From: Chloroflexota bacterium
GTDB lineage: Bacteria > Chloroflexota > Dehalococcoidia > Dehalococcoidales > UBA3254
Assembly (NCBI GenBank): GCA_017860765.1
Contig: JAGDMY010000084.1
Location: 1-6,607, forward strand
Length of the DNA: 6,607 nucleotides
Reading direction: 5' to 3'
Positions 6,341 to 6,607 of the stretch are shown piece by piece; the first letter of the stretch is position 1, and every line of letters starts with the position of its first letter. A program made the translations under genes and the position numbers. The notes beneath the pieces are model-generated. The model was given only the letters and a program-made list of their open reading frames with translations. It had not been told where the DNA came from and ran no database searches.

Positions 6341-6607
6341 GAGAGCGCCTCTTTATCGGAGTTGGCTGGGCCGGGGAGCGGAGATCCGCCGACCTTGTAT
6401 ACTCTGCATAGGAGCCCACGGTTAGCCCAGCCTCCCACCAGTTCGTCACAGGCGGCGGTTTCATCCAGCGTAAGAACGTTGGCACTGGACTCCCATAGGC
6501 CATGCAGGCAGGGATCCTCGCCGGGCATTTCAGGATACCACCAGCCGGCTTCACAATTGATGACGTCCCTGCGTATGCCCTCGGTAACGTGGGCTTTTTG
6601 TTTGATC
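6337..6607 (-). CDS. molybdopterin oxidoreductase, C-terminal fragment (5' end beyond window)
   Basis: The frame is open to the window edge on the - strand and encodes the last 89 residues. The sequence VTEGIRRDVINCEAGWWYPE, then GLWESSANVLTLDE and a GGWANRGLLCRVYKV segment, matches the molydopterin dinucleotide-binding domain that ends DMSO-reductase-family enzymes (formate dehydrogenase, polysulfide/thiosulfate reductase, acetylene hydratase and relatives). The GWW[FY]PE and WES.ANVLT motifs lie near the bound guanine dinucleotide cofactor in that family. An ATG at 6526-6528 is internal, not the true start. The catalytic half, metal ligand and any N-terminal iron-sulfur site are outside the window, so the substrate is unknown. 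The four-base overlap with the ferredoxin-fusion gene indicates one operon and probably one complex. Confidence 0.87.
   Translation of the reverse strand, partial: IKQKAHVTEGIRRDVINCEAGWWYPEMPGEDPCLHGLWESSANVLTLDETAACDELVGGWANRGLLCRVYKVGGSPLPGPANSDKEALS

Noticed and set aside
6312..6554. 80-codon - strand frame overlapping the Mo enzyme tail
   Set aside because: It is a different frame from the one carrying the clear molydopterin-binding motifs, and it runs into the ferredoxin gene start out of frame.

Overview
This 6.6-kb window looks like the accessory metabolism of an anaerobic or facultative bacterium. It has two gene blocks facing each other. The + strand block (positions 106-2070) encodes a beta-keto acid cleavage enzyme (BKACE, DUF849) and an extended short-chain dehydrogenase resembling SDR-type L-threonine 3-dehydrogenase. 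The - strand block (2097-6607) encodes, in transcription order, the C-terminal end of a molybdopterin oxidoreductase, a two-[4Fe-4S] ferredoxin fused to a 2-oxoacid:ferredoxin oxidoreductase beta-like domain, and a complete three-part TRAP transporter in the order dctP, dctQ, dctM.

Organism: the solute-binding protein is a predicted lipoprotein with a Pro/Val/Thr-rich linker carrying repeated VTVT motifs, a style I associate with Chloroflexota (Dehalococcoidia). A lipid-anchored TRAP binding protein fits a single-membrane cell. The iron-sulfur and molybdenum enzymes point to low-oxygen metabolism. This placement is an inference from style, not from a marker gene; Firmicutes or Desulfobacterota remain possible.

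How the genes may work together: the TRAP system would import an organic acid using an ion gradient. The dehydrogenase could oxidise a beta-hydroxy acid to a beta-keto acid, and the BKACE could cleave that with acetyl-CoA to give acetoacetate and a new acyl-CoA. The Mo enzyme and its ferredoxin partner form a separate redox unit, translationally coupled by an ATGA overlap, whose substrate cannot be read from the window.

Regulation: the best non-coding signal lies between the ferredoxin-fusion gene and dctP (5138-5350). It holds a near-consensus extended -10 sigma-70 promoter on the - strand, two direct repeats 21 bp apart just upstream of its -35 box, and a third related copy in the transcribed leader. 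A strong hairpin separates dctP from dctQM, a plausible means of making more binding protein than membrane subunits. I saw no tRNA, rRNA, CRISPR array, insertion sequence or origin.
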